Positions 1 to 11,427 of a stretch of 64,000 nt of DNA are shown here, one piece after another. The DNA comes from Clostridiales bacterium (lineage in GTDB: Bacteria; Bacillota; Clostridia; Clostridiales; Clostridiaceae). The stretch is taken from positions 23,547-87,546 of the forward strand of contig JAAYPK010000100.1 in the NCBI GenBank assembly GCA_012519845.1. The letters run 5' to 3'. Made by a program: the position numbers and the translations under genes. The notes below the pieces were generated by a model. The model saw only the letters and a list, made by a program, of their open reading frames with translations, searched no databases and had not been told where the DNA came from. Every line of letters starts with the position of its first letter. The first letter of the stretch is position 1.

Positions 1-237
1 TTAAACCCAATAATGGTTGATGGAACAGGTATGTGTGGTGCTTGTAGAGTTACAGTTGGAGATAAGGTTAAGTTTGCTTGTGTTGATGGACCAGAATTTG
101 ATGGACATTTAGTTGATTTTGATCAAGCTATGCGTAGACAAGCTATGTATAAGACAGAAGAAGGAAGAGCTAAGCTTAAAACAGAAGAAGGTGATACACA
201 TCATGGAGGATGTGGACACTGCGGAGGTGAAAAGTAA
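1..237 (+). CDS. nfnA: NfnA-type ferredoxin:NADP reductase alpha subunit, C-terminal fragment
   Basis: The reading frame is open from base 1 to the stop at 235-237, so only the last 78 residues are in the window. They include the cysteine-rich tail typical of the sulfide dehydrogenase/dihydroorotate dehydrogenase electron-transfer subunit family (MCGACRV, then FACVDGPEFDGH), which ligates a [2Fe-2S] cluster. In the family this subunit carries FAD and pairs with the GltA-like protein encoded directly downstream to form NfnAB, which couples NADH, reduced ferredoxin and NADP(H) by electron bifurcation. The ATG at 13 is internal, not the true start. The final residues are rich in Gly, His and Cys (HHGGCGHCGG), an uncommon tail whose role I cannot assign. 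Confidence in the family is high because of the downstream partner. Confidence 0.88.
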   Translation, partial: LNPIMVDGTGMCGACRVTVGDKVKFACVDGPEFDGHLVDFDQAMRRQAMYKTEEGRAKLKTEEGDTHHGGCGHCGGEK

Positions 238-238
238 C

Positions 239-1630
239 ATGGATATGGATAGAATGAAAAGAGTAAAAATATCAGAACAAGATCCAAAGGTAAGAGCTAC
301 TAACTTTGAAGAAGTTTGTTTAGGATATACAGAAGAGGAAGCAGTTAAGGAAGCATCAAGATGTTTAAATTGTAAAAACCCTAGATGTGTAGGTAAATGT
401 CCTGTTAGTATATCAATTCCTTCATTTATTCATGAAGTAAAAGAAAAGAACTTTGAAAAGGCTGCTAAGATAATAGCTGAATCTTCAGCTTTACCAGCAG
501 TTTGTGGAAGAGTTTGTCCACAAGAAAACCAATGTGAAGGTCAATGTGTTTTAGGAATAAAAGGTGAAGCTGTTGCAATAGGAAAGCTTGAAAGATTTGT
601 AGCAGACTGGTCAAGAGTAAATAATGTAGATCTTTCAAAAAGAGAACCGTCAAATGGTAAAAAGGTAGCTGTAATTGGAAGTGGACCTGCAGGATTAACT
701 TGTGCAGGAGATTTAGCTAAGCTTGGTTATGATGTAACTATATTTGAGGCATTACATGAAGCCGGTGGTGTTTTAGTATATGGTATTCCTGAATTTAGAT
801 TACCAAAAGACACTGTTGTTAAAGGTGAAGTTGAAAATGTAAAAAAACTTGGTGTTAAAATAGAAACAAATGTAATAGTAGGTAGAACTATAACAATAGA
901 TCAGTTATTTGATGAAGAAGGTTTTGAAGCAGTATTTATAGGTTCAGGAGCAGGTTTACCAAGATTTATGGGAATACCAGGTGAAAATGCTAATGGTGTA
1001 TGTTCTGCTAATGAATTTTTAACAAGAAATAATTTAATGAAAGCCTTTAAGAAAGATTTTGATACACCAATTAGAGCAGGAGAAAAAGTTGCTGTAGTTG
1101 GTGGAGGTAATGTTGCTATGGATGCAGCAAGAACAGCACTTAGATTAGGCGCAGAGGTTCACGTTGTTTATAGAAGAGGTGAAGCAGAACTTCCAGCAAG
1201 ACAAGAGGAAGTTCATCACGCTAAAGAAGAAGGAGTAATTTTTGATGTACTTACAAATCCTGTTGAAATCTTAGAAGATGAAAAAGGATGGGTAAAAGGA
1301 ATGAAGTGCGTTAAAATGGAACTTGGCGAACCAGATGAATCTGGAAGAAGAAGTCCAAGAGCTGTTGAAGGATCTGAATTTGTATTAGATGTTGATACAG
1401 TAATAATGTCACTTGGAACATCTCCAAATCCATTAATATCTTCAACAACAAAAGGTCTTGAAATTAATAAGAGAGGCTGTATTGTTGCAACTGATGAAAC
1501 AGGCGAAACAACAAGAGAAGGCGTATTTGCAGGTGGTGACGCTGTAACTGGAGCTGCTACAGTAATATTAGCTATGGGTGCAGGTAAAAAAGCAGCTGAA
1601 GGAATACATGAATATTTAAAAAATAAATAA
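239..1630 (+). CDS. nfnB: NfnB / glutamate synthase small-subunit-like NADPH oxidoreductase
   Basis: A 463-residue protein of the GltA (NADPH-dependent glutamate synthase small subunit) family. The N-terminus carries paired cysteine motifs for two [4Fe-4S] clusters (CLNCKNPRC-GKCP and CGRVCPQENQCEGQC). A first dinucleotide fold (VIGSGPAGLTCAG) binds FAD and a second (VVGGGNVAMDAARTA) binds NADPH. No large glutamate synthase subunit is adjacent; the preceding NfnA fragment instead points to the electron-bifurcating transhydrogenase that balances NADH, NADPH and ferredoxin in clostridia. The ATG at 239 is preferred: a GGAGGTGA site lies at 223-230, inside the end of nfnA, and length matches the family. 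The same frame stays open back to 113, but that extension overlaps nfnA. The two genes are translationally close, one base apart. Confidence 0.92.
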   Translation: MDMDRMKRVKISEQDPKVRATNFEEVCLGYTEEEAVKEASRCLNCKNPRCVGKCPVSISIPSFIHEVKEKNFEKAAKIIAESSALPAVCGRVCPQENQCEGQCVLGIKGEAVAIGKLERFVADWSRVNNVDLSKREPSNGKKVAVIGSGPAGLTCAGDLAKLGYDVTIFEALHEAGGVLVYGIPEFRLPKDTVVKGEVENVKKLGVKIETNVIVGRTITIDQLFDEEGFEAVFIGSGAGLPRFMGIPGENANGVCSANEFLTRNNLMKAFKKDFDTPIRAGEKVAVVGGGNVAMDAARTALRLGAEVHVVYRRGEAELPARQEEVHHAKEEGVIFDVLTNPVEILEDEKGWVKGMKCVKMELGEPDESGRRSPRAVEGSEFVLDVDTVIMSLGTSPNPLISSTTKGLEINKRGCIVATDETGETTREGVFAGGDAVTGAATVILAMGAGKKAAEGIHEYLKNK

Positions 1631-1637
1631 TTAAAGG

Positions 1638-1684
1638 AGCTGTCGCTTGAAGGTGAAACATACCAGCGGCAGCTTTTCATTTTA
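1638..1684 (+). terminator. Hairpin terminator with conserved loop, copy 1
   Basis: AGCTGTCGCT (1638-1647) pairs with AGCGGCAGCT (1665-1674) through one G-U pair, followed by a T-rich tract (CTTTTCATTTT). The 17-base loop contains GGTG/TACC that can extend the pairing. It closes the nfnAB unit. Bases 1640-1672 match 46372-46404 at 30 of 33 positions, loop included; see findings. Confidence 0.85.
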
Positions 1685-1798
1685 TTGGGTTAATAATGAG
1701 GATAGAAATCGCAGATTTCTTAAATTAGATTATATTCTGCCTAAAATTCTATATTTGTATTATACTATTAGTATATGTGTAGAATATAGGAGGAAGAA

Positions 1799-2677
1799 AT
1801 GGATTATAATAATGTTAAAATAGAGGAGAATAAAGTAATAATAGAAGGGGTTAAGAACTTCAATATTAAACAAATACTTGAGTGTGGTCAATGTTTTAGA
1901 TGGGAAAAGGTAGGGGAAAATAATTATATTGGAGTTGCTTTTGATAAAGTAATAGAAGTACTTCAAAAGGATAATGAAGTAATTATTTTTAACAGTAATG
2001 AAGAAGATTTTAATAATATATGGTTAAAATATTTTGACTTAGAAAGGGATTATGAAACAATTAAAAAGGAACTTTCTAAAGATAAAATATTAAAAGAAAG
2101 CGTAGAGTTTGGTTATGGAATAAGGATACTTAATCAAGATTCTTTTGAAATGTTAATAAGTTTTATTATTTCAGCAAGAAATAGCATACCTTCAATAATG
2201 AAAACTATTAAGAAAATAAGTGAAAAATGGGGAAATGCAATAGAATATAAAGGCAAAATATACTATACCTTTCCTAAACCAGAAATGTTAAAAGGAATAA
2301 CAGAAGAAGAAATAAAGGAAACAGGAGCATCTTTTAGAAGTAAGTACATATTAGATACAGTAAATAAAATTAATGAAAAGAATAATCTTGATGAAATAAA
2401 ATCATTAAATGATGATGAGTGTCATATAGCATTACAAGAATTTAAAGGTGTAGGAGCAAAGGTGGCAGATTGCATAATGCTCTTTTCTATGGGCAAGACT
2501 TCTGCATTCCCAGTTGATGTATGGGTAAAGAGAGCAATGATGTTTTTCTATAATGCAGACGAGGGATCTTTAAATAAAATAAGGATTTTTGGAAGAGAAA
2601 GATTTAAGGATTTGTCTGGTTTTGCACAACAATATTTATTTTATAATGCAAGAGAAAATAAAATAAAAATTGAATAA
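1799..2677 (+). CDS. ogg: 8-oxoguanine DNA glycosylase / AP lyase
   Basis: A 292-residue HhH-GPD glycosylase of the OGG1 type that excises oxidised guanine from DNA. The helix-hairpin-helix segment reads FKGVGAKVADCIMLFS, with the expected catalytic lysine at K221, and PVDVW places the catalytic aspartate at D240. The 19-residue spacing equals that of K249 and D268 in human OGG1. The N-terminal half (QCFRWEK followed by beta-rich sequence) matches the OGG_N domain. Start ATG at 1799 follows an AGGAGGAAGAA ribosome site and an A/T-rich promoter region. It stands alone between terminators. Clostridial Ogg proteins of this size are known, so the call is secure; the exact base preference cannot be read from sequence. 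Confidence 0.93.
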   Translation: MDYNNVKIEENKVIIEGVKNFNIKQILECGQCFRWEKVGENNYIGVAFDKVIEVLQKDNEVIIFNSNEEDFNNIWLKYFDLERDYETIKKELSKDKILKESVEFGYGIRILNQDSFEMLISFIISARNSIPSIMKTIKKISEKWGNAIEYKGKIYYTFPKPEMLKGITEEEIKETGASFRSKYILDTVNKINEKNNLDEIKSLNDDECHIALQEFKGVGAKVADCIMLFSMGKTSAFPVDVWVKRAMMFFYNADEGSLNKIRIFGRERFKDLSGFAQQYLFYNARENKIKIE

Positions 2678-2716
2678 TTTATTTGCATGGACTTAAAATT
2701 TATATTTAACAGTTAG

Positions 2717-2769
2717 GTGTGGATGACGAAATTTTGTATAACAAAAACTATTGTCATTCCACTTTTTTT
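2717..2769 (+). terminator. Rho-independent terminator after ogg
   Basis: GTGGATGAC (2719-2727) pairs with GTCATTCCAC (2753-2762) with one bulged base; an inner AATTTTGT/ACAAAAACT region can extend the arm. Seven T follow (2763-2769). Confidence 0.8.
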
Positions 2770-2942
2770 ATGCAGTAAATCGAGAAAAAAAGGAATTTAT
2801 AATACAAAATAACTAAAGAGTCAGAAAATTTGAATATTTACTGAAATACTATAATTTATAATCTTATGTGATATAATTAAATATATGCATTTATAAAAGA
2901 TAGTGAAATAATTAACAAAGTTTGTTTTTAGGGAGGAAAATA

Positions 2943-4433
2943 ATGTTTGAATTTGAGACTCAATTAAGTAAATTAAAGCATGAGGTATTAACTTCAGTTG
3001 CTAGATTGGCCAGAAAAGACATGGTTACTAAAGAAGAAATTGAAAAGATACCTTATGAAATTATACAAGGCTCAGTTCCACAATATAGATGCTGTGTATA
3101 TAAAGAAAGAGCTATTGTTTTAGAAAGAGCAAAACTTGCTGCTGGATTTTTATCAGATGGGGATGGAGCAGATAATAATTTAGTAGATATAAAAGAAGAT
3201 GAGCAAATTATATATGTTATTGAAGCAGCTTGTGATAATTGTCCTATTAATAAGTATTCTGTAACAGATTCATGCAGAAATTGTTTAGCCCACAGATGTC
3301 AAGAAGCTTGTAATTTTAAAGCTATTTCATACGTAAGTGGAAGAGCTTACATTAATCAAGAAATTTGCAAAGAATGTGGAATGTGTAAGAAAGCATGCCC
3401 ATATGATGCTATTGCAGAAGTTATGAGACCGTGTAAGAAAGTTTGTCCTACAGGAGCACTTGATATTAACCCTGATAATAGAAGATCAATAATAAAAGAA
3501 GAAAAATGTGTTAATTGTGGAGCTTGTATGAGCGCATGTCCATTTGGAGCAATATCAGATAAAAGTTTAATTGTACCAGTTGCTAAAAAGCTTGAAAATA
3601 AAGAAAAAATATATGCTGTAGTAGCACCAGCTATTTCAGGACAATTTGGACCTAAAGTTACGTATGGACAAGTTAAGAAAGCCATAAAAGAGATTGGATT
3701 TACAGATATGATAGAAGCTGCATGTGGAGCAGATGGAGTAACTGTTCACGAAAGTAATGAATTTGTAGAAAGAATGGAAAAGGGAGATAAATACATGACA
3801 AATTCATGTTGTCCAGGCTTCCATAATTATATTGAAAAGATTTATCCTGATCAAGTAGAAAGAATATCTGGAACTGTGTCACCAATGATAGCAGCAGGAA
3901 GATATATTAAAAGCAAAGAACCAGATGCAAAGGTTGTGTTTATAGGACCTTGTACAGCAAAGAAAAGTGAGGCAGTAAGAGAGAATTTAAAAGACGCAGT
4001 TGATTATGTATTAACTTTTGAAGAATTAATTGCTTTATTCTCGGCATTTGAAGTTGAACCTGAAAGTTTAGAAGAGGAACAGGTAAATGATGCTTCAATT
4101 TTTGGAAGAGGATTTGGAGTTTCTGGAGGATTAACAGCGGCTATAGAAAGTTATGTTAAAGAAAAAGAAATAGATGTTGATTTTAAACCAATTAAAGTAT
4201 CTGGTAGTGTAGAAATAAAAAGAACAATGACTATGGCAAAGGCAGGAAAGCTTGCAGGAAACTTTATTGAAGGAATGATGTGTGAAGGCGGATGTATAAA
4301 TGGAGCAGGGAAAATAGCACCAGTTAACAAAGCAAAGGCAGCTTTTACAAAAAACAATTTAAATACAAGTATAAAAACAGTTTTGTCTAATGAAGCAGTA
4401 AATGATTTTGAAAAAATTAATTTAGAAAAATAG
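2943..4433 (+). CDS. [FeFe] hydrogenase, group B type
   Basis: A 496-residue monomeric iron hydrogenase. The N-terminal third has four or more cysteine clusters: CDNCPIN, CRNCLAHRCQEAC, CKECGMCKKACP and CVNCGACMSACP, the last two being ferredoxin-like [4Fe-4S] sites. The H-cluster domain has TNSCCPGF (C289, C290), GPCTAKKSE (C337) and MMCEGGCINGAG (C447, C451). The second motif has Gly where the well-studied group A enzymes have Met before PC, a change associated with group B hydrogenases. The ATG at 2943 is chosen because GGGAGG sits just before it; a TTG at 2922 would lie upstream of that site. A TGATATAAT extended -10 box at 2869-2877 is a likely promoter. The protein is probably cytosolic and linked to ferredoxin. 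Physiological direction is unknown. Confidence 0.93.
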   Translation: MFEFETQLSKLKHEVLTSVARLARKDMVTKEEIEKIPYEIIQGSVPQYRCCVYKERAIVLERAKLAAGFLSDGDGADNNLVDIKEDEQIIYVIEAACDNCPINKYSVTDSCRNCLAHRCQEACNFKAISYVSGRAYINQEICKECGMCKKACPYDAIAEVMRPCKKVCPTGALDINPDNRRSIIKEEKCVNCGACMSACPFGAISDKSLIVPVAKKLENKEKIYAVVAPAISGQFGPKVTYGQVKKAIKEIGFTDMIEAACGADGVTVHESNEFVERMEKGDKYMTNSCCPGFHNYIEKIYPDQVERISGTVSPMIAAGRYIKSKEPDAKVVFIGPCTAKKSEAVRENLKDAVDYVLTFEELIALFSAFEVEPESLEEEQVNDASIFGRGFGVSGGLTAAIESYVKEKEIDVDFKPIKVSGSVEIKRTMTMAKAGKLAGNFIEGMMCEGGCINGAGKIAPVNKAKAAFTKNNLNTSIKTVLSNEAVNDFEKINLEK

Positions 4434-4449
4434 AGTAGATATTTTAAAA

Positions 4450-4484
4450 GAAGGCAATAATATTTATTGTCTTCTTTTATTTTA
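4450..4484 (+). terminator. Rho-independent terminator after hydrogenase gene
   Basis: GAAGGCAATAA (4450-4460) pairs with TTATTGTCTTC (4464-4474) with one G-U pair and a 3-base loop, followed by a T-rich run. Confidence 0.88.
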
Positions 4485-4576
4485 CCTAAAATTAAGAAAT
4501 AGATAGTAAATTAAAGATATAGGAATATATTTTAATAAAATGCCTCAATATGGTATTATAATAAAGAAAGCAATAT

Positions 4577-4608
4577 TTGAATAAAATGGGTGGAAAGGAT
4601 ATTATAAT
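4577..4608 (+). promoter_or_regulatory. Vegetative promoter of groESL
   Basis: TTGAAT (4577-4582) and TATTAT (4600-4605) are separated by 17 bases; the overlapping TATAAT at 4603-4608 is an alternative -10. The start site would fall at or just before the CIRCE element, the arrangement expected for HrcA repression. Confidence 0.7.
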
Positions 4609-4615
4609 AAATGTA

Positions 4616-4642
4616 TTAGCACTCTATTAAAGTGAGTGCTAA
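4616..4642 (+). promoter_or_regulatory. CIRCE operator (HrcA binding site)
   Basis: TTAGCACTC (4616-4624), nine spacer bases and GAGTGCTAA (4634-4642) form a perfect CIRCE inverted repeat. HrcA binds this element and represses chaperone genes until heat or folding stress titrates the GroE machine. hrcA itself is not in the window. Confidence 0.98.
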
Positions 4643-4703
4643 CAAAAAGAGTAACAGTTATATTAATAAAAATATAACAAAAAATAAATTATTAACTAAT
4701 TAA

Positions 4704-6639
<1,936 letters not shown>

Positions 6640-6654
6640 AATAAAAATTTAAAA

Positions 6655-6690
6655 AGTAGAGCAATAATAAATGCTCTACTTTTTTTTCTT
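6655..6690 (+). terminator. Rho-independent terminator of groESL
   Basis: AGTAGAGCA (6655-6663) pairs perfectly with TGCTCTACT (6672-6680) across an 8-base loop, followed by eight T. Confidence 0.93.
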
Positions 6691-6758
6691 TTCATTGAAT
6701 AAAATTTCCTTCTTAGTCAATAATCATATATGAAAGATTAATAATTTAGGAGGAAAAG

Positions 6759-7151
6759 ATGATAAAAAAGAAAATGGCAAAAAAAAAGAGGGGATTTACT
6801 CTTACAGAATTAATAGCAGTAATGGCTATAATAGGAATATTATCAGCAGCATTAGCACCAAAGGTAATAGGATATATTAACGAAGGTAAAAAGACAAATG
6901 CACTTGAAGAAGCAAGACAAGTGGTATTAGCAGTAGAATCTTACAATATAAAGGCAAATACTAAAATTACAGACACTGATACATATTCTACTTTTAAAGA
7001 TGAATTAACTTCAAAGGAATATATAGATGAGGCTGAAATTAAATCTATTGCTTCTGGAAATACATATTCAGAGCTTAAAAGTATTGTAAAAGGAAACATA
7101 GACTTTGAATTAGATGATGAAGTAATTAAAATATCTAGTGAAACAAAATAA
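6759..7151 (+). CDS. Type IV pilin-like protein with class III signal peptide
   Basis: A 130-residue prepilin. A basic leader (MIKKKMAKKKRG) ends in Gly12, and the predicted mature protein begins FTLTELIAVMAIIGILSAAL, with Phe at +1 and the conserved Glu at +5 (E17). The hydrophobic helix is followed by a short, polar, acidic globular part with no cysteines. Prepilin peptidase would cleave after Gly12, and the product could enter a type IV pilus or a pseudopilus. No assembly ATPase, platform protein, peptidase or second pilin is nearby, so it is a solitary gene between its own terminator and that of groEL. Start at 6759 follows AGGAGGAAAAG. The identity as a type IV-like pilin is clear; the structure it serves is unknown. 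Confidence 0.87.
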   Translation: MIKKKMAKKKRGFTLTELIAVMAIIGILSAALAPKVIGYINEGKKTNALEEARQVVLAVESYNIKANTKITDTDTYSTFKDELTSKEYIDEAEIKSIASGNTYSELKSIVKGNIDFELDDEVIKISSETK

Positions 7152-7159
7152 TATCATAG

Positions 7160-7209
7160 AATAAAATTCCATATTAATTTAATTAACAAAAAATTTATGG
7201 AATTTTATT
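7160..7209 (+). terminator. Terminator after the pilin gene
   Basis: AATAAAATTCCATA (7160-7173) pairs with TATGGAATTTTATT (7196-7209), 14 pairs around a 22-base A/T-rich loop. The right arm supplies a T-rich end. Confidence 0.7.
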
Positions 7210-7253
7210 TAAAAAATTATTTTTATAAAATGAAATAATAATTGCATTTTTTG

Positions 7254-7282
7254 TTGACATTAAAATCCTTATACATTATAAT
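7254..7282 (+). promoter_or_regulatory. Promoter of the guaB leader
   Basis: A consensus promoter: TTGACA (7254-7259), 17-base spacer, TATAAT (7277-7282). Transcription would begin near 7289, upstream of the purine riboswitch aptamer. Confidence 0.92.
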
Positions 7283-7312
7283 AAGTTTAATTTAATATAT
7301 GGCACATTCGAA

Positions 7313-7446
7313 ACTCGTATATACCTTGAATTGGCAAGGGGTATCTACCGGAAACCGTAATTTCCGACTATGAGTGAGTAATATACTATTTAAGGGGAAA
7401 CTCTAGGCGTATTAACATCACTTTCGTAAGTTAATGTGCTTTTTTT
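7313..7446 (+). ncRNA. Purine (guanine-type) riboswitch with terminator
   Basis: P1 is ACTCGTA (7313-7319) with TATGAGT (7369-7375). P2 is CCTTG/CAAGG (7324-7328, 7335-7339) with loop AATTGG; P3 is GGAAA/TTTCC (7350-7354, 7361-7365) with loop CCGTAA. J2/3 ends TATCTACC and J3/1 is GACTA. The pyrimidine that selects the ligand is C (C7368), which in this family means guanine, as opposed to U for adenine. Loop GG and CC needed for the loop-loop contact are kept. Downstream, GCGTATTAAC (7407-7416) pairs with GTTAATGTGC (7430-7439) before seven T, an intrinsic terminator. Ligand binding should therefore switch guaB off. Both arms and loops are shorter than usual; see findings. Confidence 0.9.
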
Positions 7447-7531
7447 GTACTCAAAAATGGCTAGATAATGAATTTTTTAATTCAAAATTAACACAATATG
7501 AAAGATAAATTTCAAAAGGAGGATTTTATAA

Positions 7532-8986
<1,455 letters not shown>

Positions 8987-9004
8987 GATAAATTGGAGGA
9001 GAAC

Positions 9005-10546
9005 ATGAAAAAAGAATTAGTTCTAGTTATTGACTTCGGTGGGCAATACAACCAATTAATCGCCAGAAGAGTAAGAGAATGTAACGTATATTGTGAAGTA
9101 CATCCATATAATATGACAATTGAAAAAATAAAAGAAATGAATCCAAAGGGAATTATTTTCACAGGTGGACCAAACAGTGTTTATGGAAAAGAATCACCAC
9201 TATGTGATAAAGAAATATTTAATTTAGGAATACCTATACTTGGTATTTGCTATGGATCTCAGCTTATGTCACACCTTCTAGGTGGGAAGGTTGAAACAGC
9301 TCCTGTAAGTGAGTACGGAAAAACAGAAGTTAGTATTAATGTAGATTCAAAGTTATTTAATGGTGTATCTCCTTCAACAATTTGTTGGATGAGTCACACA
9401 GATTATATAGAAAAGGCACCTGAAAACTTTAAAGTAATTGCTCATACTCCAGTATGTCCAGTTGCTGCAATGGAATGTGAAGAAAAGAAATTATATGCAG
9501 TTCAATTCCATCCAGAAGTTATGCATACTCAAGAAGGTAAAAAAATGATTTCAAATTTTGTATACAATGTGTGCGGATGTAAAGGTGACTGGAAAATGGA
9601 TTCTTTTGTTGAAAAGACAATAGAAGAAATTCGTGAAAAAGTTGGAAATGGTAAAGTATTATGTGCTTTATCAGGTGGAGTAGATTCATCAGTGGCAGCA
9701 GTATTACTTTCTAAGGCTATAGGAAAGCAATTAACATGTGTGTTTGTTGATCATGGTTTACTTCGTAAAAATGAAGGGGATGAAGTAGAAGAAGTATTTG
9801 GACCAAATGGTTCTTATGATTTAAACTTCATTCGTATAAATGCACAAGAAAGATTCTATGAAAAGTTAGCTGGGGTTACAGAGCCAGAAACTAAGAGAAA
9901 AATCATAGGAGAAGAGTTTATTAGAGTTTTTGAAGAAGAAGCTAAGAAAATAGGAACAGTTGATTATCTTGTTCAAGGAACAATTTATCCAGATGTAATT
10001 GAAAGTGGACTTGGAAAATCAGCAGTAATTAAGTCACACCACAATGTTGGAGGTCTTCCTGATTGTGTTGATTTTAAAGAAATAATAGAACCATTAAGAC
10101 TATTATTTAAGGATGAGGTTCGTAAAGCAGGGCTTGAACTTGGAATTCCAGAAAAGCTTGTCTTCAGACAACCGTTCCCAGGCCCAGGACTTGGAATACG
10201 TATAATTGGAGAAGTTACAGCAGAAAAAGTAAGAATAGTTCAAGATGCAGATGCTATTTATCGTGAAGAAATTGCAAAAGCAGGTATTGATAAAGAAATA
10301 GGTCAATATTTTGCTGCTCTTACTAATATGCGTTCAGTAGGTGTTATGGGTGATGAAAGAACTTATGACTATGCAATAGCACTTAGAGCTGTAACAACAA
10401 GTGATTTTATGACAGCTGAATCAGCAGAACTTCCATGGGAAGTTTTAGGGAAAGTAACAACTAGGATAGTAAATGAAGTTAATGGAGTTAACCGTGTAAT
10501 GTATGATTGCACAGGAAAACCACCAGCAACAATTGAGTTCGAATAG
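9005..10546 (+). CDS. guaA: GMP synthase (glutamine-hydrolysing)
   Basis: A 513-residue two-domain GMP synthase converting XMP to GMP with ATP and glutamine. The N-terminal class I amidotransferase has the nucleophile in GICYGSQ (C82) and the His of QFHPEV; the synthetase domain has the P-loop [10 protein letters not shown] and the dimerisation tail ending [10 protein letters not shown]. The ATG at 9005 follows TTGGAGGAGAAC; a TTG at 8993 in the same frame lies inside that ribosome site and is unlikely. It completes the pathway begun by guaB and shares its riboswitch-controlled transcript. Confidence 0.97.
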   Translation: MKKELVLVIDFGGQYNQLIARRVRECNVYCEVHPYNMTIEKIKEMNPKGIIFTGGPNSVYGKESPLCDKEIFNLGIPILGICYGSQLMSHLLGGKVETAPVSEYGKTEVSINVDSKLFNGVSPSTICWMSHTDYIEKAPENFKVIAHTPVCPVAAMECEEKKLYAVQFHPEVMHTQEGKKMISNFVYNVCGCKGDWKMDSFVEKTIEEIREKVGNGKVLCALSGGVDSSVAAVLLSKAIGKQLTCVFVDHGLLRKNEGDEVEEVFGPNGSYDLNFIRINAQERFYEKLAGVTEPETKRKIIGEEFIRVFEEEAKKIGTVDYLVQGTIYPDVIESGLGKSAVIKSHHNVGGLPDCVDFKEIIEPLRLLFKDEVRKAGLELGIPEKLVFRQPFPGPGLGIRIIGEVTAEKVRIVQDADAIYREEIAKAGIDKEIGQYFAALTNMRSVGVMGDERTYDYAIALRAVTTSDFMTAESAELPWEVLGKVTTRIVNEVNGVNRVMYDCTGKPPATIEFE

Positions 10547-10597
10547 ACAAAAAATGCCGGGAGCCCTCTATTTTAGAGGGGTCCCGCTTTTTGTGTC
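10547..10597 (+). terminator. Strong terminator after guaA
   Basis: A long hairpin: GCCGGGAGCCCTCTA pairs with TAGAGGGGTCCCGC with few mismatches, flanked by A-rich 5' and T-rich 3' arms (ACAAAAAA and CTTTTTGTGT) that extend the stem. It can work in both directions. Confidence 0.9.
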
Positions 10598-10705
10598 TAC
10601 AATATAAAGATTTTTAAAGTTAATTAGTTAAAAGATAAAAAATAAATTATAGGTGCAATTAGGATTCAATTGAAGAAAAATGTATAAAGTGTAAGGAGAA
10701 ACAAA

Positions 10706-11389
10706 GTGATAGTAGAATTGAAATCGAATAATTCTAAAGAAATAATTGATAAAATGAGTGATAGAGACAAGAAATGCTATCAAAAGAATTTAAATTTTCA
10801 AGCTGGTCTAAATATTAAAATGGGAATATGCAAATATCAGGAAATAGAGATAGATAATTATTGGAAGACGTTTGATTCAGTAAATAATAATTATCATATT
10901 GTTCCTGTGGAAACAAGAAAAATTCAGGTTAATGCTCTGCATAAGGAAAGGTTTAAAGATATAAGAAGGATAGTTAAACAGGGCGGAATGCCATGGACAA
11001 GACAGCATAAATGGATTGAAAAGGAAATAGGGAAATATTGTTATACTATGAATTTTCAGTCGTTGGTATGTAGGGTGGAAGGTACAACTTGTATAATTGA
11101 TTGTAATTTAGATATGATTCAATTTTATAGATTTAAAAAAGTATATAATGGGCCTAATTACAAGGAGGATGGATGTTTTAAATTAATGTATCCTAAGGAT
11201 GAGTGTAACTATAGTTATGATGAAAAAACTAATCATTTGGTAATTAATACAGGATTGTATTGGGAGGATGATGAACAGGAAACTATATTAAGCTATTTTG
11301 AGGACTTTATTAATCTTGAACTTGATTTGAGTGGACAAGAGATAGAGAATTTTATTTGTAAGATGAAAACTCCAAGTAAGAAGATATGA
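10706..11389 (+). CDS. Uncharacterised protein, 227 residues
   Basis: I do not recognise this family. It has no signal peptide or membrane helix. The first half is charged; the second half is rich in aromatic residues and Cys (YCYTMNFQSLVCRVEGTTCIIDCN) and looks mainly beta, with acidic segments near the end (GLYWEDDEQETILSYFEDF). The GTG start at 10706 follows AAGGAGAAACAAA. It is the first gene of the accessory region after guaA and is followed by a transposase remnant, so it may be a transferred or lineage-specific gene. No operon partner is evident. Confidence 0.6.
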   Translation: MIVELKSNNSKEIIDKMSDRDKKCYQKNLNFQAGLNIKMGICKYQEIEIDNYWKTFDSVNNNYHIVPVETRKIQVNALHKERFKDIRRIVKQGGMPWTRQHKWIEKEIGKYCYTMNFQSLVCRVEGTTCIIDCNLDMIQFYRFKKVYNGPNYKEDGCFKLMYPKDECNYSYDEKTNHLVINTGLYWEDDEQETILSYFEDFINLELDLSGQEIENFICKMKTPSKKI

Positions 11390-11399
11390 AAATAAAAAT

Positions 11400-11427
11400 G
11401 CCTATCCTGTCGGGCAACAGGAGAGGC
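11400..11427. repeat. GC-rich inverted repeat at the edge of a transposase remnant
   Basis: GCCTATCCTGT (11400-11410) pairs with ACAGGAGAGGC (11417-11427), ten pairs with one A-G mismatch and a 6-base loop CGGGCA. It is the most GC-rich patch in this region and has no T-run after it, so it is not a normal terminator. It may be part of an old IS end. Confidence 0.5.

Noticed and set aside
113..238. N-terminal extension of nfnB
   Set aside because: It overlaps nfnA in another frame and places the start far from any ribosome site; length then exceeds the family.
1216..1680. Minus-strand frame of 154 codons opposite nfnB
   Set aside because: Shadow of a certain gene; no ribosome site and no recognisable motif.
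7313..7375. Adenine or 2'-deoxyguanosine specificity for the purine riboswitch
   Set aside because: The ligand-selecting base is C, not U, and the J2/3 pyrimidine that changes in the deoxyguanosine class is still U, so guanine is the simplest call.
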